A stretch of DNA of 64,000 bases from contig CM071598.1 in assembly GCA_036435485.1 (NCBI GenBank), forward strand, positions 102,484,501 to 102,548,500. Reading direction: 5' to 3'. The translations under genes and the position numbers were made by a program. The stretch is from Saposhnikovia divaricata (Eukaryota > Streptophyta > Magnoliopsida > Apiales > Apiaceae). The first letter of the stretch is position 1. Each line of letters opens with the position of its first letter. Under the pieces are notes generated by a model that did no database searches, was not told where the DNA came from, and was given only the letters and a program-made list of their open reading frames with translations. Positions 44,136 to 55,144 of the stretch are shown in pieces.

Positions 44136-45426
44136 TGATAGCCCACTTGATTTTGATGGTTAATTAACTACATATATTTTGCTATACTAACATGCTGTAA
44201 TAGGACATTCAGCAAGCCGTTTCAGGAAATATTTACACAGGAACCATACAAAATCAGCAAGATGATTTCATCCTTCAGCAAGATGTTATGACATTCAGCA
44301 AGCCGTTTCTGGGAATACAGAAACTGTCAATAACAAGTCCAGAAATACAGAGAGCTGCTATTTAGATTTAAATGTAAGGACTTATATATATATATATATA
44401 CTAAAGAGCTCAGAAATATCACAAACAAAACACTCAAGCATGGGGATACACTAAACAATGTTATATGACATGTCTCCATCCAAGCACACCAACTTAGACT
44501 TCTTTGCATGAGAATCATTCTTGAAACATACTACCACGATCTCAGCACCCAACTTAGACTTCTTTGCATGAGAATCATTCTTGAAACATACTACCACGAT
44601 TTCAGCACCAAACTCAGATTTCCTTGTATGAGAATCTTCTAACCATGCTCTTCATTCATCAAATTTGAAGAAACAACCAACGGCTCCTTCTTGAACAAAT
44701 CCGAATGTTGGACCTTGCTAGTATTTATACTTCTCTTGTATAAACGAAAACACTACTGAAACTTACATACACAAGCTTGAATATTCATCAAATCGTTTAT
44801 ACCTTCAGTCACCTCAAAACAGTTGTTTAACATTGCCATATTCACAAACAACACACACACAAGCTCTAAAGATATATTACACGTTTATATATATATATAT
44901 ATAAGTGTCTATATCATTGAGTTGTAATTTCAATCCTTCAAATCTGTATTGTACTTATTGTAAAGGCATAGTTGCTGGGCAGCGCCTTGTGGAACAAGGG
45001 TTTGGTAAACACGAAGCTAGAAAAGTTTGTACTACAGGGAGTGGTATAGTTCTTAGAGAGCAGGTTTAGAAACGGGGTTTCAGCAAGCCATTTTGACAGT
45101 AGCTAGGGAAAAAGGGAGATATATTATTGAATCTTGTAATCGGGTTTATAGTGATTAATAATATATTCTCTTGCCGTGTTTGGTAAGGGACTAGGACGTA
45201 GACCATAGAGATTAGGGGTCGAACCTAGCTAAAATCTTGTGTGTCAAGTTCTTCTATTCTGTTGGTTTATTTCTGCACTGCATTAGTTAATATCAGCAAG
45301 CTGAAACATTCTGCTATAATCATTTCAGCAAGCTGATATATTTCTGGAAGAATTTCTGTAAAAATAAAAATAGACTATAGTTAACCTAATACACCTATTC
45401 ACCCCCCCTCTAGGTGCATACTTTCA
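44136..45426 (+). repeat. 3' LTR of copia B
   Basis: It runs from TGATAGCCC to GCATACTTTCA, 1291 bp. It is the same as the 5' LTR except for a TA tract shortened from about 42 to about 18 bases (with a small neighbouring deletion) and a few substitutions. Confidence 0.93.
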
Positions 45427-45624
45427 GTAAGAACTCATAATGTGTTTAATAAAATTTGATTGTTACTCTGATTTCATCTCTGGGACTATAACGGATGTGT
45501 TTTATATTGTTGTGTTGGGTCATAAAGATGTAAATTATTTTATGTTGTGGTAAGTTCAAGTATTGTGGACAGAATTGGAGACCGTAACGACCGGATCCCG
45601 GACCCCGGATCTGGGGGTGTTACA

Positions 45625-46253
45625 CTGAGAAGGAGGCTTTCTGGGTCTGCTTAAATGAGTTGGTCAGAAGTATTCCTGACGACCAATTTTTAGTGTTGGG
45701 TTGCGATTTCAAGGGTCACATTGGTGAGAGGGTAGATGGCTATCTCAGCGCTCATGGGGGTTTTGGCTTCGGGGTCAGGAATGTCGGTGGGTCCGCGTTG
45801 TTGGAGTTTGCTACTGCTCAGGAGTTGGTAATTGTGAATTCTGTTTTTCAAAAGCGGGCTGAGCACCTCATCACCTTTAGTAGTGGGGAGCACAACTCTC
45901 AAATCGATTACCTACTTATGCGCAGGCGTGATGTTAAGGCGTGCATGGATTGCAAGGTGTTCCGGAGTGAGGCGTGTGCTTCCCAGCACCGTTTGTTAGC
46001 CATGGATCTATCTATGGGGGGTCGAGTTGTTCGCAGGATGAGAGAGTCTAGACCAAGAATCCTTTGGAAAGATTTGAAGGGCGAGAAGGCGGTCGAATTC
46101 AGGGAGTCTCTGCTCAACGAAGGTTGTTTTGCGCGTGGTGGAGATGTCAACTTTAGGTGGACCAACATGGCGAAGGTTATTCGGTGTGTGGGCGAAAAGG
46201 TGGTGGGGGTTTCCTCAGGAAAGTTCAGTGGTCTTAAGGAGTCGTGGTGGTAG
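45625..46253 (+). CDS. LINE endonuclease C-terminal domain
   Basis: The frame is open from the LTR edge to TAG at 46251-46253. It has FLVLGCDFKGHIG (Asp/Asn catalytic segment, normally GDFN; here an Asn is replaced by Lys) and the final NSQIDYLLMRR and ASQHRLLAMDL segments, corresponding to the SDH/H terminal motifs of the exonuclease-endonuclease-phosphatase fold. The N-terminal catalytic Glu lies beyond the cut. The TAG probably replaces a Trp codon; the frame continues. Confidence 0.85.
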
Positions 46254-47190
46254 AACGAGGAGGTTCAAAAGAAAGTTAAGGCTAAACTTGCGCTCTTTAA
46301 AGAGCTTTTGTCGATTTGTGTAGGGGCGGAGAGGATTCTGAAGATGGAAGCGTACAAGGTGGCGACACGAGAGGCAAAAAAAGCTGTGGCGAAAGCCAAA
46401 GATGAAGCCTATGAGGGGCTGTATAAGCGCCTAGATACCGAGGAAGGAGCGAACGCTATCTTTAAACTAGCTAAAGCTAGGGAGAGAGGGCGGCGCGACC
46501 TCGGTTCTGTTAAGTTTGTTAAGGATGATTCAGGCCAAGTATTAGTGAATGAAGATGCTATTAAGGAGAGGTGGAGTTTGTATTTTCATATTCTTTTCAA
46601 TGAGTCTAGGAGGAGTGGTGCCGATGTGGAGCAAGAGGACTCTCTTTCGTCAGTGCGTTCTTTTGGTTCCTGTGAGCGTATCAGCAAGGATGAAGTCAAG
46701 GGGGCCCTTCAAAAGATGGCTAGAGGGAAGGCGTTTGGTCCGGATCAGATCCCAATCGAGGTGTGGTTGTGTCTTGGTGAGGTTGGCGTTCAATGGCTAG
46801 CAGACCTGTTCAATGTGCTCCTCTTGGGTGCTAAGATGCCAGCTGAATGGAGGCGTAGTATTGTGGTCCCTTTTTTCAAGAACAAAGGAGATGCTCAGAG
46901 TTGTAGTAACTATCGGGGTATTAAATTACTCAGTCATACTATGAAACTTTGGGAGAGAGTGGTTGAATGTCGGATTAGAAGAGAAGTTGAAATCTCAGAG
47001 AATAAATTTGGATTTATGCCTGGGAGATCGACGACCGAGGCCATTCATCTCGTCAGACGCCTTATGGAGAAGCTCGGGGAATGTCGCAAAGACCTCCATA
47101 TGGTGTTCATTGCTCTTGAGAAGGCTTATGATAGCATCCCCCGTGAAGCTATTTGGAAGAGCCTTGAGGAGAGGAGAGTGTCATCGTCGT
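46254..47190 (+). CDS. LINE linker and reverse transcriptase, first part
   Basis: It is in the same frame as the endonuclease. A basic, Ala/Lys-rich linker (AYKVATREAKKAVAKAKDEA) is followed by RT motifs: KMARGKAFGPDQIPIEVW, WRRSIVVPFFKNKGD, NYRGIKLLSHTMKLWERV and FGFMPGRSTTEAIHL, then FIALEKAYDSIPRE, where the usual F-x-D-LEKAYD Asp is altered. The frame is cut at 47190 by a hAT insertion. Confidence 0.88.
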
Positions 47191-47386
47191 TAGGGCTGAG
47201 CAAAAATCCGAAAAAATTCGAATCCGAATCCGCTAAAAACCGCTAAAAACCGATTCGTATAAATCCGATCCGAAACCGAAACTGAAAAATTAAAAACCGA
47301 ATCCGAATCCGATTATGCGGTTTCGGTTTCTTGTCAAATCCGATCCGACAAAACCCGAATCCGATCCGATTAAATTAAATAAATAG

Positions 47387-47432
<46 letters not shown>

Positions 47433-48127
47433 ATTTATATATATACATATTTTCTGAAATATAACTGCTAAAAAATAGAAATGGGTGGTTGGGCTCTGTC
47501 TCTTTGCCATTTTAGCTGCACTCTAGCATAAAAAGTTCAGCAAAGTCGTAGAGCGCTACACCTCGCCGACCAGTCCATTATTTGGTTGTTGATCTTCTTC
47601 CCCGAGCTCACAAAGTCAGTACCATTATTTTACTTCGCTTATTGTCGCTGACATTCTTTTTTTTTTTTTAATATTGTAAGGAGCTCACTTGACCATGACA
47701 GGTTTCATATGCAACTACTATGTCCAGTTTTAGTCTCAGTTCATATCCTGACTAAGAAAAGTTCACTTCTCTTCAGAGTTTTTACAACAATAAAAATGTA
47801 AATTCATGGTTTCTGAGCTGCAGTTTATCATCTATCGAATCACTGTTTATGTTTATTGAATTTTCATTATTCAGGAATTATGTTAGACTGCAATTTATTA
47901 TAAAAACTTTGTATGCTATTTCGGGAAAAAAAAATCTTGTAATCATATTCATTTTGTCATTTTTATTTGAGACGGGTTTAAAACCGAAACCGAACCGATT
48001 GTATCCGATCCGACATTTTTGAATCCGAAACCGAACCGCCGGTTTCGGTTTTAGATTTTAAAACCCGAAGAGTTTCGGTTTCGGTTTTACCATAAATCCG
48101 ATCCGATCCGATCCGTGCTCTCCCCTA
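47191..48127. mobile_element. non-autonomous hAT transposon inside the LINE
   Basis: The 937-bp element begins TAGGGCTGAGCA and ends with the complement of TAGGGGAGAGCA, and is flanked by the perfect 8-bp duplication ATCGTCGT (47183-47190, 48128-48135). Removing it and one duplication restores the LINE frame. Subterminal regions are full of CCGAATCCGATCC/AACCGAAACCG words; a (TA)n tract lies at about 47388-47424. No transposase ORF. Hence it needs a transposase from elsewhere. Confidence 0.95.
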
Positions 48128-49105
48128 ATCGTCGTACGTTAGGGTGATTCAAGACATGTACTCCCAAGCTAGTTCCTCTGTCTGGACCCCAGTTGGTGAC
48201 TCCCATTTTTTCCCTGTTGAGATTGGGCTACACCAGGGGTCGGCCCTAAGTCCTCTTCTTTTCGCCCTTATCCTTGATGTCATGTCGCGAGGGATTCAAG
48301 ATGGCGTCCCTTGGTGCATGCTTTTCGCTGATGATATCTTGTTAGTGGCGGAGTCGAGGGGGGAGGTGAACGAGAAGTTGGAGTTATGGAGATCTACTTT
48401 GGAGCCCCAAGGCTTGCGTCTGAGCCGGTCTAAAACCGAGTATCTCTGGTGTAACTTCAGTGGTGATGCCAACGAGGAAGGGGTGGAGGTTAGGATTGAA
48501 GATAAGATCGTCCCTCGTACGGATAAGTTCAAGTATTTGCATTCGATCATCCAGAAGGAAGGTGAGATTGAAGACGATGTCACGCATCGTATCAAGGCTG
48601 GGTGGCTAAGGTGGAGGGCAGCGTCAGGGGTGATGTGCGACAAGAAAGTCCCGTTAAAGTTGAAAGGGAAATTCTATAGAGCGGCAATCCGTCCTGCGAT
48701 GTTATATGGTTCGGAATGTTGGGCGGCGAAGAAGACCCTCGAGAGCAAGTTGGAAGCGGCTTAAATGAGGATGTTACGGTGGTCTTGTGGGCGCACGATG
48801 TTGGATAGAATCCCGAATGTGGTTTTTAGGAGCGAGCTTGAGGTGGCGCCTTTTTCTGCGAAAGTTAGGGAAGGGAGGTTGAGATGGTTCGGCCACGTCC
48901 GTAGGAGGCTGGCTGAAGCCCCAGTGAGGATGGTCGAGAGTCTTTCGATTGTTGGGGTGAGGAGGAGAGGTAGACCGAGGAGGTCGTGGGAAGAGCAGCT
49001 TAGGTTGGATTTAAAGGCCTTAAACTTAAATGAGACCATGACCGCTGATAGGTGTTCTTGGAGGCGCCAGATCAGAGTGGTGGATTCTCTTTTAGGGAGC
49101 GGCTC
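48128..49105 (+). CDS. LINE reverse transcriptase, second part and C-terminus
   Basis: The frame resumes after the hAT: HQGSALSPLLFALILDVM, then MLFADDILLVAES (the FADD catalytic pair) and GLRLSRSKTEYLWCNF, and a thumb region with RPAMLYGSECW. A TAA at 48762-48764 interrupts it and the frame continues as MRMLRWSCGRTM...RLRWFGHVRRR, a region usual at the C-terminus of RTE/Jockey-like plant LINEs. It is cut at 49105 by gypsy LTR F. Confidence 0.88.
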
Positions 49106-52100
49106 TGTAATAACCCTAACTTTTGCAATGCTACAGTACCTAAATGAATAGTGATTTTGAGGATTAAAGGAAATGGTATGTAGGTACCCTATAATTGAAA
49201 CAGAAAATGAATAATCATGAACCATATTGATGTTGTTCTATGAAAATGAGTGACTCAAAATGATAATGGATTTCAGAAATTCCTGAATATGGACTTTAAG
49301 GATTTTCGATTTCGATTGAGACTATATTGAATGTGATATTAAGGAGTATAGAAATGTTAAAGGGTTTATATCTTTAGGAAATAGTGAAATTAGGTTAAAC
49401 CAAAGAGTGATCAAGTCAAGGGAATGCCGAGGGAATTTAGATTGTTAAACGAGTTTGAGAATGCTTGAGAACCCGAGAAATAACCGGGAGAGCAACTTCT
49501 GAGAAAAAGAGAATATACAAAGGATATTGGATCTAATACCTACTTGAGGATTAGAATCACCCTAACACGCTAATATATGATGTGGGAGAGGATATTATAT
49601 ATCCAAGGAATTTACAAAGGAGAAACCACTGAGACGACCACAAAAATCATTCGATAAATCCAATGGCTAGAGAATCTTGGACAAGGCTCAAACATTAGAC
49701 CATTAAACATGGGGAGGGCCCAATTTAGGCCCAATTACTAAACAAGGAGCTGAATTGTTGATTTAGGTGAGTGGCTTACGGTGAAAGTGAAAGGGCAAGG
49801 ACATGGAAGTAATTGTCACAAAAAGAGCAACCAAGTGACATCATTAGTAACATTACTTTCCACTAACTCTTGTTTAAGGGCAAATTAGTCATTAACCATA
49901 GCAAATATCTATCAAACTCTAGAAGCATCAAGAGATTAAGCCAAGATAAGATTAACCAACACAAAATATCATCTTCATCCTCACCAAAAAGCTCTCCATC
50001 TCTTTTCTCTAAAAAACTGCCCAGCAAGAGTAAGGAGGAAAAAAAAATTTATACCTCCATTTCTATCCATGATAAAATCACCAAATTTGAACCACAACCT
50101 CTCCATTCCATGGGCATTATTCGCTCCAAATTTCATAGCAATCCAAGTAGTGTAGCCTAGGCAAATCATCTCCCCAAGTTGAAGAAGTAAACTATCCAGA
50201 TTGTTGACAGTTTCTGTGATGATTTTCAAACGGCCATATGTCCTTCATTACTCAATGGAATTTTGTGTTCTTTATATGGTTGGAAAGCTGGTGAGATGCT
50301 CTACAACTTTCCTTTAGAAGCCTCGTCCAGAAAACCTAGGTAAGGGCCTCGTTTTGCATGATCTTTCAGTCGGGTTCTAATAACTCCGAATTACTAACTT
50401 TGTTTTCTTCAATTCTTTTGATCATCCAAGCTTACCCAAGGCTATACAAGGACTATACAAGGTTTATAAATCTATTACACACATCAAGGAAGGTAAAACT
50501 CGAACCCACCCTTTTAGTTCATATGACATTTTAGTATAGTTTTGATGATATGTAGAGATAAGTGCATGTTAAGGAATTTTATGATTGTTAAATGTGTAAA
50601 AGGGTTGGATATTGGAGTTAAATGTTACCACTGCCCTTAGAAGTGTAAAATGAATGTTGGTTGATGTTATGGATGTATGGTATGTCCAGTGTGGCTTGGG
50701 TTGTTGTGATAAATTTGGAAACGTCCGATTTTTTGCCGTTATAATTCCCGATTTTCGTTAGAACAAAAACTGCCCTGTTTTTAAAGCAGAGTTTCAAACT
50801 GTTAAAGGTCATTGAAAGGTACCAACTGACCATGACAGGATAAAGCTTAGTTCATAGATCATTTTGATATAAAGTACGTTAAAATCTGATGAACGGTTTA
50901 GGAGAAAAGTGAGTTTTAGTGAAAGACGTTTGAAAACCGAGAAAACGAATTTGTGTTAACTTTGAGGCCATAATTACCATATTTAAACATTCTTAAAAAT
51001 TATAAAATTTTGGGAGGATATAGTAGGGTGATCAGAGAAGCATTACCCACTGATCTTAGGTGAAAATTTGAATTTATTAATTTATGAGAATTTTTACAGT
51101 CGAGAGTGGTTGTTAAGAAAATGGTGTAAATCGCTAAAACTTTGATTGAGTCTAAGAATGGTTAAGTTCTTGGAACTTCTGGAGTATGAATGATATGGTA
51201 TTATATATAAGGGTTAGGAGATTAAGTGGTTAAGTGGGATATATTCTAACGATGATCCTTTTCGTGTCTATAGAAACTCAGGACGAACCACGGGTCATTC
51301 CTCTGGGATTTAGAGATCGAGGCAAGATTTCTTCTATCTTTACTTTGAAAAATTATTTATCTTCAAAGAAAAATGATTTCATGGAATATATATGTGATTC
51401 TATTATTACTATATTGTTAAGAATTTGTTTTCCTGATTTTGGATATTAAAGGGAGATATATATGAATATGAGTATGGATATGGATTAAAGGGAGCAAGAT
51501 ATCTTTTATCCTTATTTTGATAAACTGTTTATGTTCAAATAAAATGGTTTTGGTGGATAATATATGAATCTTATATGATGAGATGATTAGGGATATATTC
51601 CCTGTTTACTGAGATTTTTGAATATGGATTATGGATATGAATATGAATATGGATAGAGCGAATATACTTTATGTTTTAAAGGTATATGAAAGAATGGTAT
51701 CAGTTGTTATCTAGGGTTATATGTTTATAATATTATGTTAAAAATATTCTTTTTAAATAGTTGTGATTTAATAAATATTATTTGATTATTATTTAATACT
51801 TTTAAAATAGATGGAATATTTTATGTATATAAGAGCGTATTTGATTTCATTGAATACAGAGGAGATATCTGAGTCATAATCAAAGTATTATGACATATGT
51901 ATTTTTAAAGGTGATGATAAATGGAAACGGAAAAATGGAAAATGTGGAATGGTGTTTGATAAATGGAATAATGATTTGACAAAAGAAGGGGGATTGCAAC
52001 AGAAAGCGTAAGAGGCTGTGTGAGGCACAGTCCAGCAAGCGTAAGAGGCTGTGTGCGGCACAGTCCAGCACTAAATATTTATTACGGCCTAAGAGTTGCC

Positions 52101-52202
52101 GAAGGAGGATGTAGCAGGTAGCCTTCCTCCAAGGTTGATGACCAGGTGGGATCATCCCTTCTACTAGTAGTAAACAGAGAGTAGGTACGGTCAGGCGACT
52201 GA
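49106..52202 (+). repeat. Ty3/gypsy-type LTR F, 5' part
   Basis: It begins TGTAATAACCC directly after LINE sequence and shares several segments with LTR E (see there), but differs enough to be a separate insertion. No gene is supported. Small features include a 37-base tandem duplication at about 51998-52070 (AGCGTAAGAGGCTGTGTG...). It is interrupted at 52203 by Athila C; its remainder lies to the right of the window. Confidence 0.65.
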
Positions 52203-53672
52203 TGTTAGCACAAAATTACGCAAGCGCACGTAGTCACAAGTAATATAATTAAAGTTCGTTCCACAGAGATCTGGTTAAGTTTAATCAGTAAATATGCCTA
52301 TGCAACAATGTTTGGTTTTAATCCACTGCTAAGACAAATAACAATTTTGGTATTGATTATCTAAATTAAACTAGGATGCAATTTCTAAACTAAGAATTAA
52401 ATTAACTAATGAGATTGAATTCGAATTACTAATATGAGAATAAACATGGGATCCCAACTTCATTAAATACTTCCCTTAGATCTGACGCCTTTAATCTCTA
52501 TATGCAATGATTTTGATATCTGATCGGATAACACCAAACCAGTATACGCTACCTGTTAGCATACGCATACCAAACTAAACATACATCTACAAAAGAGATA
52601 GAAGATGAATAGACACCAATTATGCTTAGACCCTATATGTCTATAGAATTTGAAAACATAACGGTTGAAGAACAGGTTATCCATTAAGATCACATAGGGT
52701 AGTATAAGTATTCTCATCTCACACCACGAATCATATTGACAATCAATTATGAACCTATGCTAGCATGGCAAGTTCTAAATCTCAAGATCCACTTTCACTT
52801 CACAAGAGATTAACAATTCAATTTAGATGTTAGCTACGCATCTAAAAGCATTAAGATTAACCATACGAGGATATCAATTTCACATCACACACAGATCTTT
52901 ACCGCATCAAGATACTAAGTTCCATAAATAACTCCGTTAGAATCCCATGACAACGTTTAGCCCATAATTGAACTATTCATCGTCATGGGATTTGATGAAA
53001 ACATAATAATTAACAAGATATGAAAGAAAGAAACAATAATATTAATAAAAACCAGAGTTGAGAAAACAAATCTATAATCCAAAGTATACAGAAGATGAAG
53101 TAGATCTAGATCTTTGCTTGTCACCGAGCTTGAATCCTTCTCCACTTTTCTCTCTTGCAGTTCTATGTTACAATAATAATAATCTGATACAAATTACAAG
53201 GTATGATGTGTTTATATAGGCACTACAAGTTTTGCCCACCAAGAAAATACAAAAACAGAATTATAATAGAATTTCTGCAAGATACGTTTCCTAAATTGAT
53301 TCTGTTTTTTAAGGAAAATTCGTGGCTGACTTTTCTTCAGATTTTCTGGAACGTTCCAAACGTAATTGGACCTCTGGACCAACTTAGAATGATAGAAAAT
53401 CTCGTTATCTTCGCGTGGACTGCTTACGGGCCTCAAACGGACTTCTAGAACTCAAGATATGGCCAAAACAGTGTAAACTGTGCAACCCTTCTCGAAAATC
53501 CGAATTTAAATCAATTAATTCCCAAAAAATTATAAAAGCATCCACCTTAGTCAACATTCTCGTAATCCTGCAGAACTAAGCAAAACACATCAAAAATACA
53601 ACAACTTGAGTCCAAGACAATCAATTAAACCCGAAATTAAGCGATCCAAGTGGATATAAAATCCACTTATCA
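52203..53672 (-). repeat. 3' LTR of Athila C
   Basis: On the plus strand it runs TGTTAGCAC to CCACTTATCA, 1470 bp, next to the purine tract (minus strand TTTGGGGGTG). The 5 bases outside, ACTGA (52198-52202), would be the target duplication; the other side is outside the window. Confidence 0.93.
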
Positions 53673-55144
53673 CACCCCCAAACTTAAACCGATGCTTGTC
53701 CTCAAGCATAAACAATTACAACTAACTAACTAGCTAGTACCACTTCCGTAGGTGATCACGGTTGCATTTGGCATATGCAACAAGCCCTTTAAACCCCTAG
53801 GCAGCCCTAGTGGACGAGTAAGATCTCGTGAGGGCCTATAGCGAATGTACCCACAAAATCCATTTAACCTAATGCAATGCATTGCATGAATGCAACTAGA
53901 ATGAAAAATGCAACGATCCCCTTCAAACTAACCAAAACCAACGAGCAAGCAAATATCTTAGAGAATGCAACTAAATCCAAATAGAGCTCGACCAAGTTCC
54001 CGTATACTAACAATACATGAACAGAAACGTGCGTGTGTGCAATGCTCATCAGAAATACTCCCAAAACTAGGTCACAAATCATACATGCTCTTCGTCAAGA
54101 CAATCACAGGTTTATAAATAGAATAGACTGTAGACACTTCATAACCTAAGAACACCTCCATCCTTATCCAAGGTAGACAGAAATTCATGCTTTTATTACT
54201 AAACAACTACTATGACACATATATACAAGCATGCTTATTTAACCGTGCAATGGATGAGACCCCGAAAGGCTTATACAATAATACCCATGTAGCGAGCGTT
54301 AGGTTAGTGGATCCCAGACTATAAAAGCCTTAGGTCACTAGGCACAAAGTCCCCGCGAACTTAATTGCTCGAGTATTAAAGAGCTCAACCTAGTTAATTT
54401 TTGCATATAAACAATTGACACTTTTGATCTTTTCTTTTTTTTCTTTTTTTTTTCTTTTTTCTGCTTTTTTTTCTTTCTCTTTTTTTTCTATGCAATCTGG
54501 AATGAGAATTCTCAATTCCAACCCTAGACTACTCATATAAATATGAGCCGGCTACTAGCCATTTGACGCCTAGCCATTATTGACAATTATTTACAATTTA
54601 AGCATGAAATCCCTGTTTTCCCCCAAACTTAAACTTTAGTGATCCTACGCCATCAAGGGAATAATGAAAATTCTAAATATAATCAAGTGATTAAATCTCA
54701 AAACATCCAAACAAGCATGATCTCAACCTAGCCCAAAAGCACCCAATGAGACTGTGAAAAGATTTTGTTTCTGAACCATGCAAGTCAATTTCATAGAAAC
54801 TATAAATCAACCCTCTACTCATCATTACCACACTCAATTAGACACCTACCTACCAATCAGAATTAGCTCGTCTTAAGGGATCATGAAATATGCATGATAT
54901 GCAAATGCAACTAATATGAACTCACATGGTATACGAAAAAATAAAAACAGAATGTCTTATATGAAACATAACATAATTAATACGAACATAACATGAATGA
55001 ATTACTACTAAGCATGCAAAACATGATATCCTACATGAACACATAATACAACAACAACTACTAATCCCTCAAACCACCCCCAAACTTAAAATATTCAATG
55101 TCCGCATTGAATGGAAGTAAATACAAGGGATAGCAGAAACATAC
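53673..55144 (-). other. Athila C 3' noncoding region
   Basis: No gene. It contains the conserved Athila block at 53763-53865, a long T/C-rich tract (54426-54490) and sequence of the Athila 3' type. Small frames here have no support. Confidence 0.65.
53763..53865 (-). other. conserved noncoding block of Athila elements (Athila C copy)
   Basis: The reverse complement matches 5882-5984 with four substitutions, two of which fall in the 6-base loop of the predicted ACGAG/CTCGT hairpin (ACCTCA in A, ATCTTA in C). It lies about 90 bases from the purine tract, as in Athila A. Confidence 0.6.

Larger units (their letters stand above)
37194..45426 (+). mobile_element. Ty1/copia SIRE-like element 'copia B', both LTRs present
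   Basis: It comprises a 5' LTR (37194-38528), Met-tRNA primer site (38531-38543), gag, protease, integrase, RT and RNase H, then the purine tract AAAAAGGGGGAGAT and a 3' LTR (44136-45426). The two LTRs are almost identical apart from a TA-repeat length change, so the insertion is recent. Coding breaks: a frameshift near 39580, a stop and intron-like junction at 40510, frameshifts near 41195 and 41260, and TAA codons at 41822 and 43259. It lies inside gypsy LTR E. The first two bases of the 5' LTR appear altered (GT instead of TG) and I could not match a target duplication. Words of CAGCAAGCTGA type occur about 30 times across it. Confidence 0.93.
33011..45624 (+). mobile_element. long Ty3/gypsy-type LTR E, interrupted by copia B
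   Basis: The two pieces are 33011-37193 and 45427-45624. The end GGGGGTGTTACA (45613-45624), preceded by GACCGGATCCCGG, is a typical terminus of long gypsy LTRs. Internal words are shared with LTR F: a segment around 33530-33650 aligns with 50085-50210, and CAGTGTGGCTTGG plus AACGTCCGAT near 34168-34240 recur near 50688-50730. No gag or pol is visible. The 5' end is unclear, and the lineage (Tekay/Retand-like) is inference. Small frames inside, such as 36507-37001, look spurious. Confidence 0.6.
45625..49105 (+). mobile_element. non-LTR retrotransposon (LINE), truncated both ends, split by a hAT
   Basis: One reading frame, interrupted by stops and an insertion, encodes the C-terminal part of an APE-type endonuclease, a linker and a reverse transcriptase. 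The left end is cut by gypsy LTR E (TGTTACA ending 45624) and the right end by gypsy LTR F (TGTAATAACCC from 49106), so no 5' UTR or poly(A) tail is visible. The higher GC content contrasts with its surroundings. Confidence 0.88.

Noticed and set aside
48296..49225. Minus-strand frames opposite the LINE (48296-48643, 48761-49225)
   Set aside because: Shadows of the LINE RT frame.
52957..53145. 62-residue frame also found at 63528-63716
   Set aside because: Repeated only because both lie in the LTRs of Athila C; no coding evidence.
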